Positions 26,127 through 34,679 of a stretch of 47,256 nt of DNA are shown piece by piece. The first letter of the stretch is position 1. Each line of letters opens with the position of its first letter. Source of the stretch: an uncultured Alphaproteobacteria bacterium. Its GTDB lineage: Bacteria > Pseudomonadota > Alphaproteobacteria > Thalassobaculales > Thalassobaculaceae. The stretch is from assembly GCA_902578675.1 (NCBI GenBank), contig CACHDV010000004.1:1-47256 (forward strand). The letters run 5' to 3'. The notes under the pieces were generated by a model. That model searched no databases and was not told the DNA's origin. It was given only the letters and a program-made list of their open reading frames with translations. The position numbers were made by a program, and so were the translations under genes.

Positions 26127-28754
26127 ATGGAAAAAACTCTATTCAAATTTATTTGGCGCTACAGTAAACGAGACCAAATAATACTGTTAATCCTTACAGC
26201 GATTTCATTTCCATTTCTTTACTTATCGTTGGATTTACCGAAGACAATCATTAATAAGGCTATCGGCGGCAAGGACGTTCCAGAAGAAATTTTTGGAATG
26301 ACTGTAGATCAAATTGACTATTTGTTAATTCTAAGTGGAGCATTTTTAGCCCTAGTTTTTGTAAATGGCGGCTTCAAGTTCTATGTAAATGTGTTTCGAG
26401 GACAGCTTGGTGAGCGGATGCTGAGGCGCCTTAGGTATTCGCTTTTGGCACGTGTTCTAAGATTTCCACTTCCTCAGTTTAAGAAAGTTAGCCAAGGAGA
26501 GGTTATTCAAATGGTTAACTCCGAAGTGGAGCCCTTAGGTGGATTTGTTGGGGACTCTATCGCGTTACCGGCATTTCAAGGTGGTACATTGCTCACAATT
26601 CTTATCTTCATGTTTATACAGGATTGGATGCTAGGCCTAGCTGCTATCGCTCTTTATCCCATCCAGGGCTACATCATTCCAAAGCTACAATGGCATGTAA
26701 ATCAACTAGGTAAAAAAAGAGTCCGAAATGTAAGGGTTTTGGCAGAGAAAATCGGTGAAGCTGTTTCTGGGATTGAAGAAGTCCATGCAAACGACGGAGC
26801 GAGAAGAATCTTAGCACGTTTTACAGAACGGTTGGGCGTTATATACGATATTCGCTACGAAATATTTCGCAGGAAATTCTTTATTAAATTCCTAAATAAC
26901 TTCATTGCTCAACTAACGCCGTTCTTCTTCTATTCAATAGGCGGTTATCTCGTAATCAAAGGTGATCTCACCTTCGGTGCACTAGTTGCAATTTTGGCTG
27001 CTTATAAGGATCTTTCGGCACCTTGGAAAGAACTGCTTACTTATTACCAGAGGTTGGCTGACTCTCGGATTAAATATGACCAAGTCATCGAACAATTCGA
27101 TCCGCAAGGCATCTGGCCTGAAAACTATCAAATGGCGGAAATAGAAGCAGACTTTAGTTTAGCTGGTAACGTTTCTGCGGGGAATCTATCTATTCTTGAT
27201 GAAGAGTCCCAACCTATCGTGGAAAAACTATCTTTTGATATTAGTAAGTCAGAACACATAGCTCTAACTGGTCCAAGTAGTGGCGGTAAAGATCTTGCAA
27301 CGATTTTGATGGCAAGACTCTTGGCGCCCGATAGCGGACAAATAGTTGTTGCAGGCAAACAAATTGCCGATTTACCAGAGGCTGCAACTGGCAGATATAT
27401 GGGCTACATTGGACCTAATGCGTTCGTCTTTAATGCCACGTTGAAAGAAAATATTTTGTTAGGGGCTATGCATCGGCCAATCTCGACAGAGGGAGAACTT
27501 AATGAGGATTTAAAGAACGCGCAGTTATCCGGTAACTCTTTGGATGACCTGGGAGCGGAGTGGTTGGACTATAACGCGATTGGGGTAGATTCAGATGCAG
27601 GTTTACAAAAACGATTGATAGAACTTCTTCAGGTGGTTGATTTAGATGTGGATGTTTACTCAATGGGGTTACGGAGTACCGTAGATGGGTTCGATGATGA
27701 TCAACTTTTAGAGCAGATATTAACAGCCAGGAAAAAATTTAGAGAAAGACTTGATAAATCGGATATATCAAATTTCGTAGAATCTTTTGATAAAGAGGTT
27801 TTCAACTCGAATGCATCGGTTGCAGAAAATTTGTTATTCGGAACCCCTAAAGGTGACAGCTTCAATTCAGAAAACATTGGAACTAACGCTTATGTAGTAG
27901 AAATACTCGAACGTGTTGACCTAAAGGATGAATTCATTCGTATCGGCAGGGATGTAGCATCCACTATGGTCGAGCTTTTTGCTGACTTGCCTTCAGACCA
28001 TGAGTATTTTTCTCAGTACTCGTTCATCTCAAGTGAGGATTTACCAGAATTTCAAACTCTATTAGCTCGATCGGAAAGACTAGGCTTGGAGAATATGTCA
28101 ACAGAAGACAGTAATCAGTTCCTGTCTTTGCCGTTCAAATTAATACCGGCAAGGCATCGGCTGGATCTGATTACTAACGATATTCAAAAACGCATATTGG
28201 AAGCAAGAAAACTTTTTGCGGAAGAAATTGGAGACGAACTACGGGATGAAATAGAGTTTTTCGAAGCGGGACATTATAATAGATCTTCTTCGATCCAAGA
28301 CAATATTTTGTTTGGAAAAATTGCCTTAGATAAAGCAAACGCGATAGAAGAAGTAAATCATCTGGTTACTGAGATAATAGACCAGGAAAATCTTCGGCCA
28401 ATGATAATTAATGCCGGGTTGAACTCACAAGCCGGTTTGGCGGGATCCCGGCTTTCACAAGGTCAGCGACAGAAGTTATCAATTGCTCGTGCTCTGCTTC
28501 GTCGTCCGGACCATTTAATATTAAATGAAGCAACTTCTTCTTTAGATTCGGGTAGTCAGACCATAGTTATGTCCAACCTATTATCGGAGATGAAGGATAG
28601 GAATGTAACGTGGGCCTTACAGCGCGCGAGTTTAGCCGAAAATTTTGACCGCGTTTTAGTTTTAAGTGGTGGTCAAGTAGTTGAAGACGGCTCCTTTCAG
28701 GATCTTGTGAAAAAAGAAGACAGCGTTATCAATGATTTGTTGCGAGAGGAATAA
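26127..28754 (+). CDS. ABC exporter-like protein with degenerate ATPase motifs and a large internal insertion
   Basis: The 875-residue protein starts with an exporter-type membrane domain (about residues 15-310; hydrophobic stretches near 17-36, 64-80, 150-182, 255-293). A nucleotide-binding domain follows in which key residues are changed. Walker A is GPSSGGKD (382-389, Asp for Ser/Thr), the Q-loop Gln is Pro430 (YIGPNAF), the Walker B Asp is Asn800 (LILNEATSSLD), and the H-loop His is Gln832 (LQRAS). Signature LSQGQRQK (776-783), Glu801 and the D-loop are intact. Walker A and signature lie about 390 residues apart, against about 110 normally. The post-Q-loop motif recurs three times (ENILLG 441-446, ENLLFG 567-572, DNILFG 725-730). 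It may bind but hardly hydrolyse ATP. The next gene encodes a cyclic-nucleotide-binding protein 30 nt away. Confidence 0.88.
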   Translation: MEKTLFKFIWRYSKRDQIILLILTAISFPFLYLSLDLPKTIINKAIGGKDVPEEIFGMTVDQIDYLLILSGAFLALVFVNGGFKFYVNVFRGQLGERMLRRLRYSLLARVLRFPLPQFKKVSQGEVIQMVNSEVEPLGGFVGDSIALPAFQGGTLLTILIFMFIQDWMLGLAAIALYPIQGYIIPKLQWHVNQLGKKRVRNVRVLAEKIGEAVSGIEEVHANDGARRILARFTERLGVIYDIRYEIFRRKFFIKFLNNFIAQLTPFFFYSIGGYLVIKGDLTFGALVAILAAYKDLSAPWKELLTYYQRLADSRIKYDQVIEQFDPQGIWPENYQMAEIEADFSLAGNVSAGNLSILDEESQPIVEKLSFDISKSEHIALTGPSSGGKDLATILMARLLAPDSGQIVVAGKQIADLPEAATGRYMGYIGPNAFVFNATLKENILLGAMHRPISTEGELNEDLKNAQLSGNSLDDLGAEWLDYNAIGVDSDAGLQKRLIELLQVVDLDVDVYSMGLRSTVDGFDDDQLLEQILTARKKFRERLDKSDISNFVESFDKEVFNSNASVAENLLFGTPKGDSFNSENIGTNAYVVEILERVDLKDEFIRIGRDVASTMVELFADLPSDHEYFSQYSFISSEDLPEFQTLLARSERLGLENMSTEDSNQFLSLPFKLIPARHRLDLITNDIQKRILEARKLFAEEIGDELRDEIEFFEAGHYNRSSSIQDNILFGKIALDKANAIEEVNHLVTEIIDQENLRPMIINAGLNSQAGLAGSRLSQGQRQKLSIARALLRRPDHLILNEATSSLDSGSQTIVMSNLLSEMKDRNVTWALQRASLAENFDRVLVLSGGQVVEDGSFQDLVKKEDSVINDLLREE

Positions 28755-28784
28755 GGTGACGCATCTTGTCCCAGGAGGTCTAAT

Positions 28785-29231
28785 ATGAGTTTAAATAAAG
28801 AAGTAGAAGTGCTAAGGGATGTTCCCCTTTTTAGCAAAATTGACCATACTAAATTGAAATTACTGGCGTTCACTTCTGAAAAATTAATCCACCAAGACGG
28901 ACAATTTTTATTCCGGGAAGGTGAAACGGGTGACGCTGCGTATATCGTACTTCAAGGGAAGGTTGCTGTATTTATCCAAACAGAAAAGGGTCCAGTCGAA
29001 GTTGCTCAGCTAAAACGCGGCGATGTTGTAGGTGAGATATCAATTCTTTGTGACGTGCCTCGAACAGCATCCGTAAAGGCTGTGGAGTCAGTTCAAACGC
29101 TAAAAATTACGAAAGATACCTTTATTCATCTACTGACGGAATTCCCAGAAATTGCGATAGAAATAATGAGGGAATTAGCTTCGCGTCTAAATAAAACAAA
29201 TATTCAATTAAGAGAAGCCTTAACCGATTAG
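28785..29231 (+). CDS. Cyclic nucleotide-binding domain protein
   Basis: The 148-residue protein is a single CNB domain without a DNA-binding helix-turn-helix. The beta-roll contains FREGETGDAAYIVLQGKVAVF. The phosphate-binding cassette is VGEISILCDVPRTASVKA (residues 82-99), with the Glu84 and Arg93 expected for ribose and phosphate contacts. It should therefore bind cAMP or cGMP. With no output domain, it probably acts on a partner, most simply the ABC protein encoded 30 nt upstream. An AGGAGG ribosome-binding site precedes ATG 28785. Confidence 0.9.
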   Translation: MSLNKEVEVLRDVPLFSKIDHTKLKLLAFTSEKLIHQDGQFLFREGETGDAAYIVLQGKVAVFIQTEKGPVEVAQLKRGDVVGEISILCDVPRTASVKAVESVQTLKITKDTFIHLLTEFPEIAIEIMRELASRLNKTNIQLREALTD

Positions 29232-29284
29232 AGAAACAATCAGACAATTAAAAGCACTTTTTTTTCAGTTAAGGAACGGAAGAA

Positions 29285-29770
29285 TTGAGTAGGCTTGAAA
29301 GCGCAATCCGAAGACTTCAGGCTCAAAAAATAGCATTGGACTGGTCTGCCAAAAACATTCATAAACAACCAGGCGTTGTTCTAGAATTCGGACTTGGTAA
29401 TGGCCGAACATTTGATCATATAAGAAAGCTACTTCCTCAAAGGGATATCTACGTGTTTGAAAGGAAAATTGCCGCACACCCAGATTGCATTCCTCATCCA
29501 GCCTTCCAATTTGTTGGTGATTTTATGGATTCTATTCCAAGAGCAATAGAAAAGTTAGGAAGGAGTGCCGCATTGGCTCATTTGGATATTGGGACAGGGG
29601 AAAAAAATACAAGTCTTGCTTTAGCCAAAAAAGTAGCACCGTTTATTGAGAAATTATTATGCGTCAATGCTATCGTCGTTAGTGACCAAGAAGTGGAAAG
29701 ATGGAGATCATATAAACTTCAGTTGCCAGGTGGAATTTCTGAAAACCGAATACACTTGTATCGTTTATGA
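29285..29770 (+). CDS. Small class I SAM-dependent methyltransferase-like protein
   Basis: The 161-residue protein starts at TTG 29285, with AAGGA about 8 bases upstream. VVLEFGLGNGRTFDHI (31-46) is a SAM-binding motif I, with an acidic strand end at IYVFERK, and a second glycine-rich element LDIGTGEKNTS (100-110). It is shorter than most methyltransferases and ends in YKLQLPGGISENRIHLYRL. No substrate domain is evident. It is the third gene of the rightward ABC-CNB group, 53 nt after the CNB gene. A role in modifying the glycan or lipid product is inference. Its stop overlaps the Nudix gene's stop. Confidence 0.75.
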   Translation: MSRLESAIRRLQAQKIALDWSAKNIHKQPGVVLEFGLGNGRTFDHIRKLLPQRDIYVFERKIAAHPDCIPHPAFQFVGDFMDSIPRAIEKLGRSAALAHLDIGTGEKNTSLALAKKVAPFIEKLLCVNAIVVSDQEVERWRSYKLQLPGGISENRIHLYRL

Positions 29771-30304
29771 AGTTTTCCCCTCGCTTCGTGGAGAAAATTC
29801 GACTAACTCCTCAACTTCTTTATAATGGTTGAGAGCCCAGTGGACACTTGGAAAAGCGAGCTCGTTCCATGGTATTTCGGCCCATGAAAAAAAATGCACT
29901 TCCAAAGATTCGGGCCCGGCGTTCACAATATCGTTAATCAATTTTGCTCTATAGATTAAATGCACTTGGCTCAACCGAGCTACGTTATAGACGCCAATTA
30001 GCTCATTAACTTCTATCCTCGCTCCTGCCTCTTCCCATGCTTCTCGTTTAGCCCCCTCCATACTTGTTTCACCCTCTTCCATGAAGCCTGCAGGCATGGT
30101 CCAAAACCCAATTCGGGGTTCTATGGCTCTTTTACAAAGTAAAAATTTATTATCCCACGTGCAAACTGCACCAACGATCACTTTTGGGTTAATGTAATTT
30201 ATGAACCCGCATTCATTACAGGTTAAGCGCTCAATATTATCGTCTGGCGGTACTCTAAGGTGAATTGGCCCAGCAGTCCGTTTTTCATAGGAGTTTGAAC
30301 TCAT
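29765..30304 (-). CDS. Nudix hydrolase (NudC-like short form)
   Basis: The 179-residue protein has a complete Nudix box at 73-95 (GFMEEGETSMEGAKREAWEEAGA, with G-x5-E-x7-REx2EExG). The upstream CNECGFINYINPKVIVGAV is the zinc-ribbon tail typical of NADH-pyrophosphatase-like Nudix proteins, here with only one Cys pair (29, 32). The box binds the metals that cleave a nucleoside diphosphate linked to another group. ADP-ribose, NADH or a similar dinucleotide is the likeliest substrate. It converges on the methyltransferase gene with a 6-nt overlap. Confidence 0.92.
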   Translation of the reverse strand: MSSNSYEKRTAGPIHLRVPPDDNIERLTCNECGFINYINPKVIVGAVCTWDNKFLLCKRAIEPRIGFWTMPAGFMEEGETSMEGAKREAWEEAGARIEVNELIGVYNVARLSQVHLIYRAKLINDIVNAGPESLEVHFFSWAEIPWNELAFPSVHWALNHYKEVEELVEFSPRSEGKTS

Positions 30305-30379
30305 AGTTTTCCTAGCAAGTGTTTGTAAGAGCTAGTTTTACTTGTGTTTATGAATGAATTAGCGTTAGGGCTCACAGAT

Positions 30380-30628
30380 TTATACTAAAATATCTAAGTT
30401 ATTACCGCGTTCAGATTGTGTGGTTCTTATTTGTCTTTGAACGCGATTAACGTCAGCATCGCGGCGTTGCTCCTGAGCCTCAGCCTCTAGATCTTCATCT
30501 GGCTGCGATACGTCATCAATTGAGGGCGTTCGAACACCTATGTTTTTTGTTTGTTCAGGGCGACCTGGTGTAACAAGTCCCGGCAAGGACGCATTGGTAG
30601 GTGCCATAGGTGGTGTCACTTGAGCCAT
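30380..30628 (-). CDS. Small polar hypothetical protein
   Basis: The 82-residue protein is proline-rich at the N-terminus (VTPPMAPTNASLPGLVTPGRP) and then acidic and glutamine/arginine-rich (DEDLEAEAQEQRRDADVNRVQRQ). It appears largely disordered, with one possible short helix. The start is supported by a GGAGA ribosome-binding site 5 bases upstream of ATG 30628. It lies between pgk and the Nudix gene on the same strand. I do not recognise a family. The composition does not resemble a shadow of another frame, and no longer ORF covers the interval. Confidence 0.6.
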   Translation of the reverse strand: MAQVTPPMAPTNASLPGLVTPGRPEQTKNIGVRTPSIDDVSQPDEDLEAEAQEQRRDADVNRVQRQIRTTQSERGNNLDILV

Positions 30629-30698
30629 AATATCTCCATTAAAATAAACGTTAGATAGTTGTGTCTAAAAAGTCAATATGGCTCAATAAAATGGAAAT

Positions 30699-31895
30699 TT
30701 ATGGCTTCAAAGCGGCAACGCCTGGTAACTCTTTTCCTTCAAGCCATTCAAGAAAGGCTCCACCCGCGGTAGAGACGTAATTTAATTTTTTGACAACACC
30801 AGCTTGGTTGAGAGCCGCTAATGTATCCCCCCCGCCCGCAATGGAATATAAATTACCTTTTTGGCTCAACTTACCCACTAATTTCGCGATTGCCGTAGTT
30901 GAAGTATCAAAAGGTGGGCATTCGAATGCACCTAAGGGTCCATTCCAAATTATGGTGTTGCTATCTTTTATATGATTAGAGAATACTGGAATCGAGTTGG
31001 GTCCAGCATCCAGAATCATAGCGTTGTCTGGGACAGCATCCAATTCAACAGCTTTATAATTGGCGCCACTCTCCAGTTCTGTTGCTATTAGCGCGTCATT
31101 TTGAAGAATTATTTCACAAGAATTTTCTGTAGCTAAACGCTCAATCGTCTGGACCAAATTGGTTAGATCTTTTTCCACAAGAGAATTTCCAATGGAAACA
31201 CCTCTTGCAAAAAGAAACGTATTTGCCATACCCCCGCCAACGATCATTTTGTCTACGAGTTTTACGATGTTCCTCAACAAATCCAATTTGGTTGAGATTT
31301 TGGCTCCTCCAATTATAGCAGTAAGCGGTCTTTTGGGACTATCTAAAGAGTTGGATAAGGCCTTTAACTCTAGATCCATAAGAGGCCCTGCGAAACTTGG
31401 CATGAGTCTGGCAATCCCTACAGTCGATGCATGGGCTCGATGGGAAACGGAGAAAGCATCGTTGACAAAACAGTCGCCTAAAAGCGCTAGGCTTTTTGAA
31501 AACTCAGGGTCATTTTCTTCCTCTCCAGGATGAAACCTCAAGTTCTCAAGTAAACAGATTTCTCCATTTTTCATGTTTCGTATATCATCCGCTACTTTTG
31601 ACCCGATTGAATGTGGAATGAATTTTACGGTAAATCCATTTAGTGCCTCGCAAAGACTTGAGAATATTTGTTCCATAGACATTTCTCTTACAATTTTTCC
31701 TTTGGGCCGGCCAAAGTGTGAAATTATTATGACTTTAGCCCCTTGAGATGCCAGCCTCGCAATGGTGGGAATAGCTTTTGTCAAGCGAGTAGGGTCGGAG
31801 ATGGCTCCATTGTGGGTGGGGAGGTTTAGATCAAGCCTCAGCAAAACTCTATCTTTAGAAAAATCGCGGTCATCTAGCGTCCGATATTTGATCAT
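30699..31895 (-). CDS. pgk: Phosphoglycerate kinase
   Basis: The 398-residue glycolytic/gluconeogenic enzyme interconverts 1,3-bisphosphoglycerate plus ADP with 3-phosphoglycerate plus ATP. It shows RLDLNLPTHNGAISD near the N-terminus, the basic-patch ISHFGRPKG, ENLRFHPGEEEND, TAIIGGAKISTK with the catalytic lysine, WNGPLGAFE, and the nucleotide-site SIAGGGDTLAAL followed by YVSTAGGAFLEWLEGK. The length and all motifs are standard. No gap or fba gene is next to it, unlike the common gap-pgk arrangement. Confidence 0.98.
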   Translation of the reverse strand: MIKYRTLDDRDFSKDRVLLRLDLNLPTHNGAISDPTRLTKAIPTIARLASQGAKVIIISHFGRPKGKIVREMSMEQIFSSLCEALNGFTVKFIPHSIGSKVADDIRNMKNGEICLLENLRFHPGEEENDPEFSKSLALLGDCFVNDAFSVSHRAHASTVGIARLMPSFAGPLMDLELKALSNSLDSPKRPLTAIIGGAKISTKLDLLRNIVKLVDKMIVGGGMANTFLFARGVSIGNSLVEKDLTNLVQTIERLATENSCEIILQNDALIATELESGANYKAVELDAVPDNAMILDAGPNSIPVFSNHIKDSNTIIWNGPLGAFECPPFDTSTTAIAKLVGKLSQKGNLYSIAGGGDTLAALNQAGVVKKLNYVSTAGGAFLEWLEGKELPGVAALKP

Positions 31896-31997
31896 GCGTT
31901 TGCTCTATTGTAAGCTTGTTAAAAAATTTAAGTTTTACTCAAGTGATGAAAACTCAGGACATAACTATAGTCTACGTAATTCTTTACCACCTCTGGA

Positions 31998-33167
31998 TTA
32001 GTGAGTTTTCTCTGCCCATGACGTAAGTTCTTTCATGAAGGATACGCATTGCGCCATCTGCTCAATTTCTATGAATTCGTCAGGTTGATGTGCTTGTTGG
32101 ATTGACCCGGGACCAAAAATAACGCCTGGTATTCCAGCTTGCTGAAAAAGACCAGCCTCTGTCCCAAAAGCAACGGTTCCAGACTCATTTAAACCTGTCA
32201 AATGACGAATGAGATGTTCAGCTGCAGATTCATGGTCGGGTATAAGAGGAGGCGTTTCATTCCTCAGCTCAGTTGTAACGCCAGCATCTTTAGATATTCG
32301 TTTCAATTTGGGCTCTATTTTTTCTCGTATAAAAGACTTTATTTTATTTTCCAATTCATATGGATCTTCATCAGGCAAGCCTCTATACCCCCAATTAAAG
32401 TGTGTATATTCAGGAATAATATTGTTTGCTGTCCCACCTTCAATCACGCCCAGATCAAAAGTAGTATACGGAGGATCAAATAAACTATTTTTGTCCGACT
32501 TCTTCATTAGTTCTTTTTGCAAACTTTCGATAAAATTAATAATCCGAGCTGCAGCCATAATAGAGTTCGCACCTCTGTGAGGTTCGCTAGAATGACCTGG
32601 AACACCTCTTACTGTGGTGCGAAATGAACGCCCTCCTTTATTCCCTCCGACAATTTTCATAGATGTAGGTTCGCCAACTATTACTGCCCGCGGGAGTGGT
32701 AGGTTGTCTACGACATCTTTAATAAGGTGTCGAACACCAATGCATCCAACCTCTTCGTCGAATGAAAAAGCGAAGTGTATCGGTACCTTAAGGTCTCGTG
32801 ATTTCATCTCCGGGGCCATAGCTAGAGCTATAGCACAAAAACCTTTCATATCTGATGTGCCGCGTCCAAAAAGTTTCCCGGACTCCTCGGACATTCTGAA
32901 AGGTGTTTTAGTCCATTCTTGCCCATCAATTGGCACGACGTCTGTATGACCTGATAGAACTACGCCGCCAATATCCTGCGGCCCAATTGTGCACCAGAGG
33001 TTTGCTTTCGTCTTATCTTTATCGTGCGTAAGTCTTGTGGGAACACCCAACTCTCTCATGTATTTTTCTATATCTGAAATCAGATCTAAATTGCTTAGCC
33101 GTGAGGTAGTGTCAAATGCGATAAGACGGTCTAGCCATTCTATAGAACGTTTTAAGATGATATCCAT
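31998..33167 (-). CDS. argE: Acetylornithine deacetylase-type M20 metallopeptidase
   Basis: The 389-residue M20 enzyme has zinc ligands in LSGHTDVVP (His74), GRGTSDMKGF (Asp105), FSFDEEVGC (Glu137/138) and VGEPTSM, and the final His in SIQQAHQPDEFI. The GNKGGRSFRTTVRGVPGHSS lid region fits the ArgE branch. ArgE removes acetate from N2-acetylornithine in arginine synthesis. Many alphaproteobacteria make ornithine with ArgJ instead, so some homologues act on other N-acyl amino acids. The symbol is the closest family match. Confidence 0.85.
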   Translation of the reverse strand: MDIILKRSIEWLDRLIAFDTTSRLSNLDLISDIEKYMRELGVPTRLTHDKDKTKANLWCTIGPQDIGGVVLSGHTDVVPIDGQEWTKTPFRMSEESGKLFGRGTSDMKGFCAIALAMAPEMKSRDLKVPIHFAFSFDEEVGCIGVRHLIKDVVDNLPLPRAVIVGEPTSMKIVGGNKGGRSFRTTVRGVPGHSSEPHRGANSIMAAARIINFIESLQKELMKKSDKNSLFDPPYTTFDLGVIEGGTANNIIPEYTHFNWGYRGLPDEDPYELENKIKSFIREKIEPKLKRISKDAGVTTELRNETPPLIPDHESAAEHLIRHLTGLNESGTVAFGTEAGLFQQAGIPGVIFGPGSIQQAHQPDEFIEIEQMAQCVSFMKELTSWAEKTH

Positions 33168-33196
33168 TATAGAAAATCCATTCGGGTAATTAAGAG

Positions 33197-34648
33197 TTAT
33201 CTAGTCCAAAAAGCGGGGGAAAACATAACGAGAACGGTAAATAATTCTAGACGCCCTAGGAGCATGCCAAGTGAGAGAAGCCACTTTGCCATCTCGGGGA
33301 GACTTCCAAAGTTACCAGTTGGCCCTATTGAGTCGCCAAGTCCAGGTCCGACGTTGCAGATAGCTGTCGCTGCACCTGATATAGCTGTAATGAAATTAAG
33401 CCCTAGTGCTGATAGACTGGCAGCAAGAAGAACAAAACACACTATATACAAAAAAAAGAAACCCATAACGGCGTTTGAAACAGTTTCTGGTATTTCCTTT
33501 CTGTTATAATACGGGATGAAAACACCGTGCGGAACAAGTAATCGGCTCAATTGGGCTCTAGCCGATGCTGCCAGGACTTGGAATCGAAAAATTTTAATGC
33601 CGCAAGTGGTAGAGCCAGCACATCCTCCAACAAACATCAAGCAAAGTAAAAATACAGTTGGGAAGCCACCCCATAGTCCAAAATCTTGTGTCACATAACC
33701 GGTTCCAGTAAGTATAGATATTACATTGAATGCGACATGCCTGATGGTGTCATCAGGTCCAAAATTTGAATTATTCCAAACCCAGCATGTAACCAGAAAA
33801 ACTGATGCTATTATTACAATAAAAAACCATCGGACTTGACTATCTCGCACAATCGGTGACACGTTCCCTCTTAGAACCCTAAGGTAATATAAAAAGGGCA
33901 GCGACCCGATAATCATTCCAAAAATGATTATCCACTCGGCTATAGGATTATCGAAGTATCCGATCGATCCGTCTTTCGTTGAATATCCGCCCGTGGCTAT
34001 CGTTGTCATAGCATGGGCTATCGCGTCGAAACCAGAAAACCCCGTTGTCCAAAGGGCCAAAGCGCATAAGCCGGTCATAAATAAATAAATTGCGAATATC
34101 CCGCCAGCAATTTGAGCCGCACGTGGCAAAACCTTATCAGGCGTGTCGAAAGCCTCTGTTCTGAATAATTGCATGCCTCCAACACTTAATATGGGTAGCA
34201 TAGCCATTGCCATAACAATTATGCCAACCCCCCCTAACCATTGCAGTAAAGCCCTCCATAGTAAAATGCCGGGTGGAGCATTATCGAGGCCAACAATTAT
34301 TGTAGAGCCAGTTGTTGTTATTCCGGACATTGACTCAAAAAATGCATCTGCAACGCTTATTTCTAACTCCGAGAATGCGAATGGAAGTGCGCCTACGGCT
34401 GCAACGGCGACCCAACTCATTGTTGTAAGGAGAAAGGCTTGGCGAAGATTGAGATTCGTCATGGATGTAGACCGAGTAGTCAGCATTAGTGACACGCCAA
34501 CGAATAACGAAACAGCAGCAGATCCAGCAAAAACTTGCCAGTCGGGGTTACCAGTTGCTAGATCCGCGATAGCGGGTAAACCCATGGCAACCGCCAACAG
34601 CGACATCAGCAAGCCAATTATGAATAGTACGGGGCCAACAGTTATCAA
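33197..34648 (-). CDS. trkH: Trk-type potassium uptake membrane subunit
   Basis: The 483-residue integral membrane protein has four M1-P-M2 repeats whose pore loops are visible: SGITTTGSTI, TIATGGYSTKDGS, LTGTGYVTQDFG and GAATAICNVGPGLG. Each has the filter glycine. About ten hydrophobic helices are seen. TrkH forms the potassium pathway and needs the cytoplasmic NAD-binding TrkA, which is not in this window. The start is TTG 34648, with GGAG six bases upstream. It follows folE by 31 nt on the same strand. Confidence 0.95.
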   Translation of the reverse strand: MITVGPVLFIIGLLMSLLAVAMGLPAIADLATGNPDWQVFAGSAAVSLFVGVSLMLTTRSTSMTNLNLRQAFLLTTMSWVAVAAVGALPFAFSELEISVADAFFESMSGITTTGSTIIVGLDNAPPGILLWRALLQWLGGVGIIVMAMAMLPILSVGGMQLFRTEAFDTPDKVLPRAAQIAGGIFAIYLFMTGLCALALWTTGFSGFDAIAHAMTTIATGGYSTKDGSIGYFDNPIAEWIIIFGMIIGSLPFLYYLRVLRGNVSPIVRDSQVRWFFIVIIASVFLVTCWVWNNSNFGPDDTIRHVAFNVISILTGTGYVTQDFGLWGGFPTVFLLCLMFVGGCAGSTTCGIKIFRFQVLAASARAQLSRLLVPHGVFIPYYNRKEIPETVSNAVMGFFFLYIVCFVLLAASLSALGLNFITAISGAATAICNVGPGLGDSIGPTGNFGSLPEMAKWLLSLGMLLGRLELFTVLVMFSPAFWTR

Positions 34649-34679
34649 CCTAGCTCCAATCTATGCAGGAAATAGCTAA

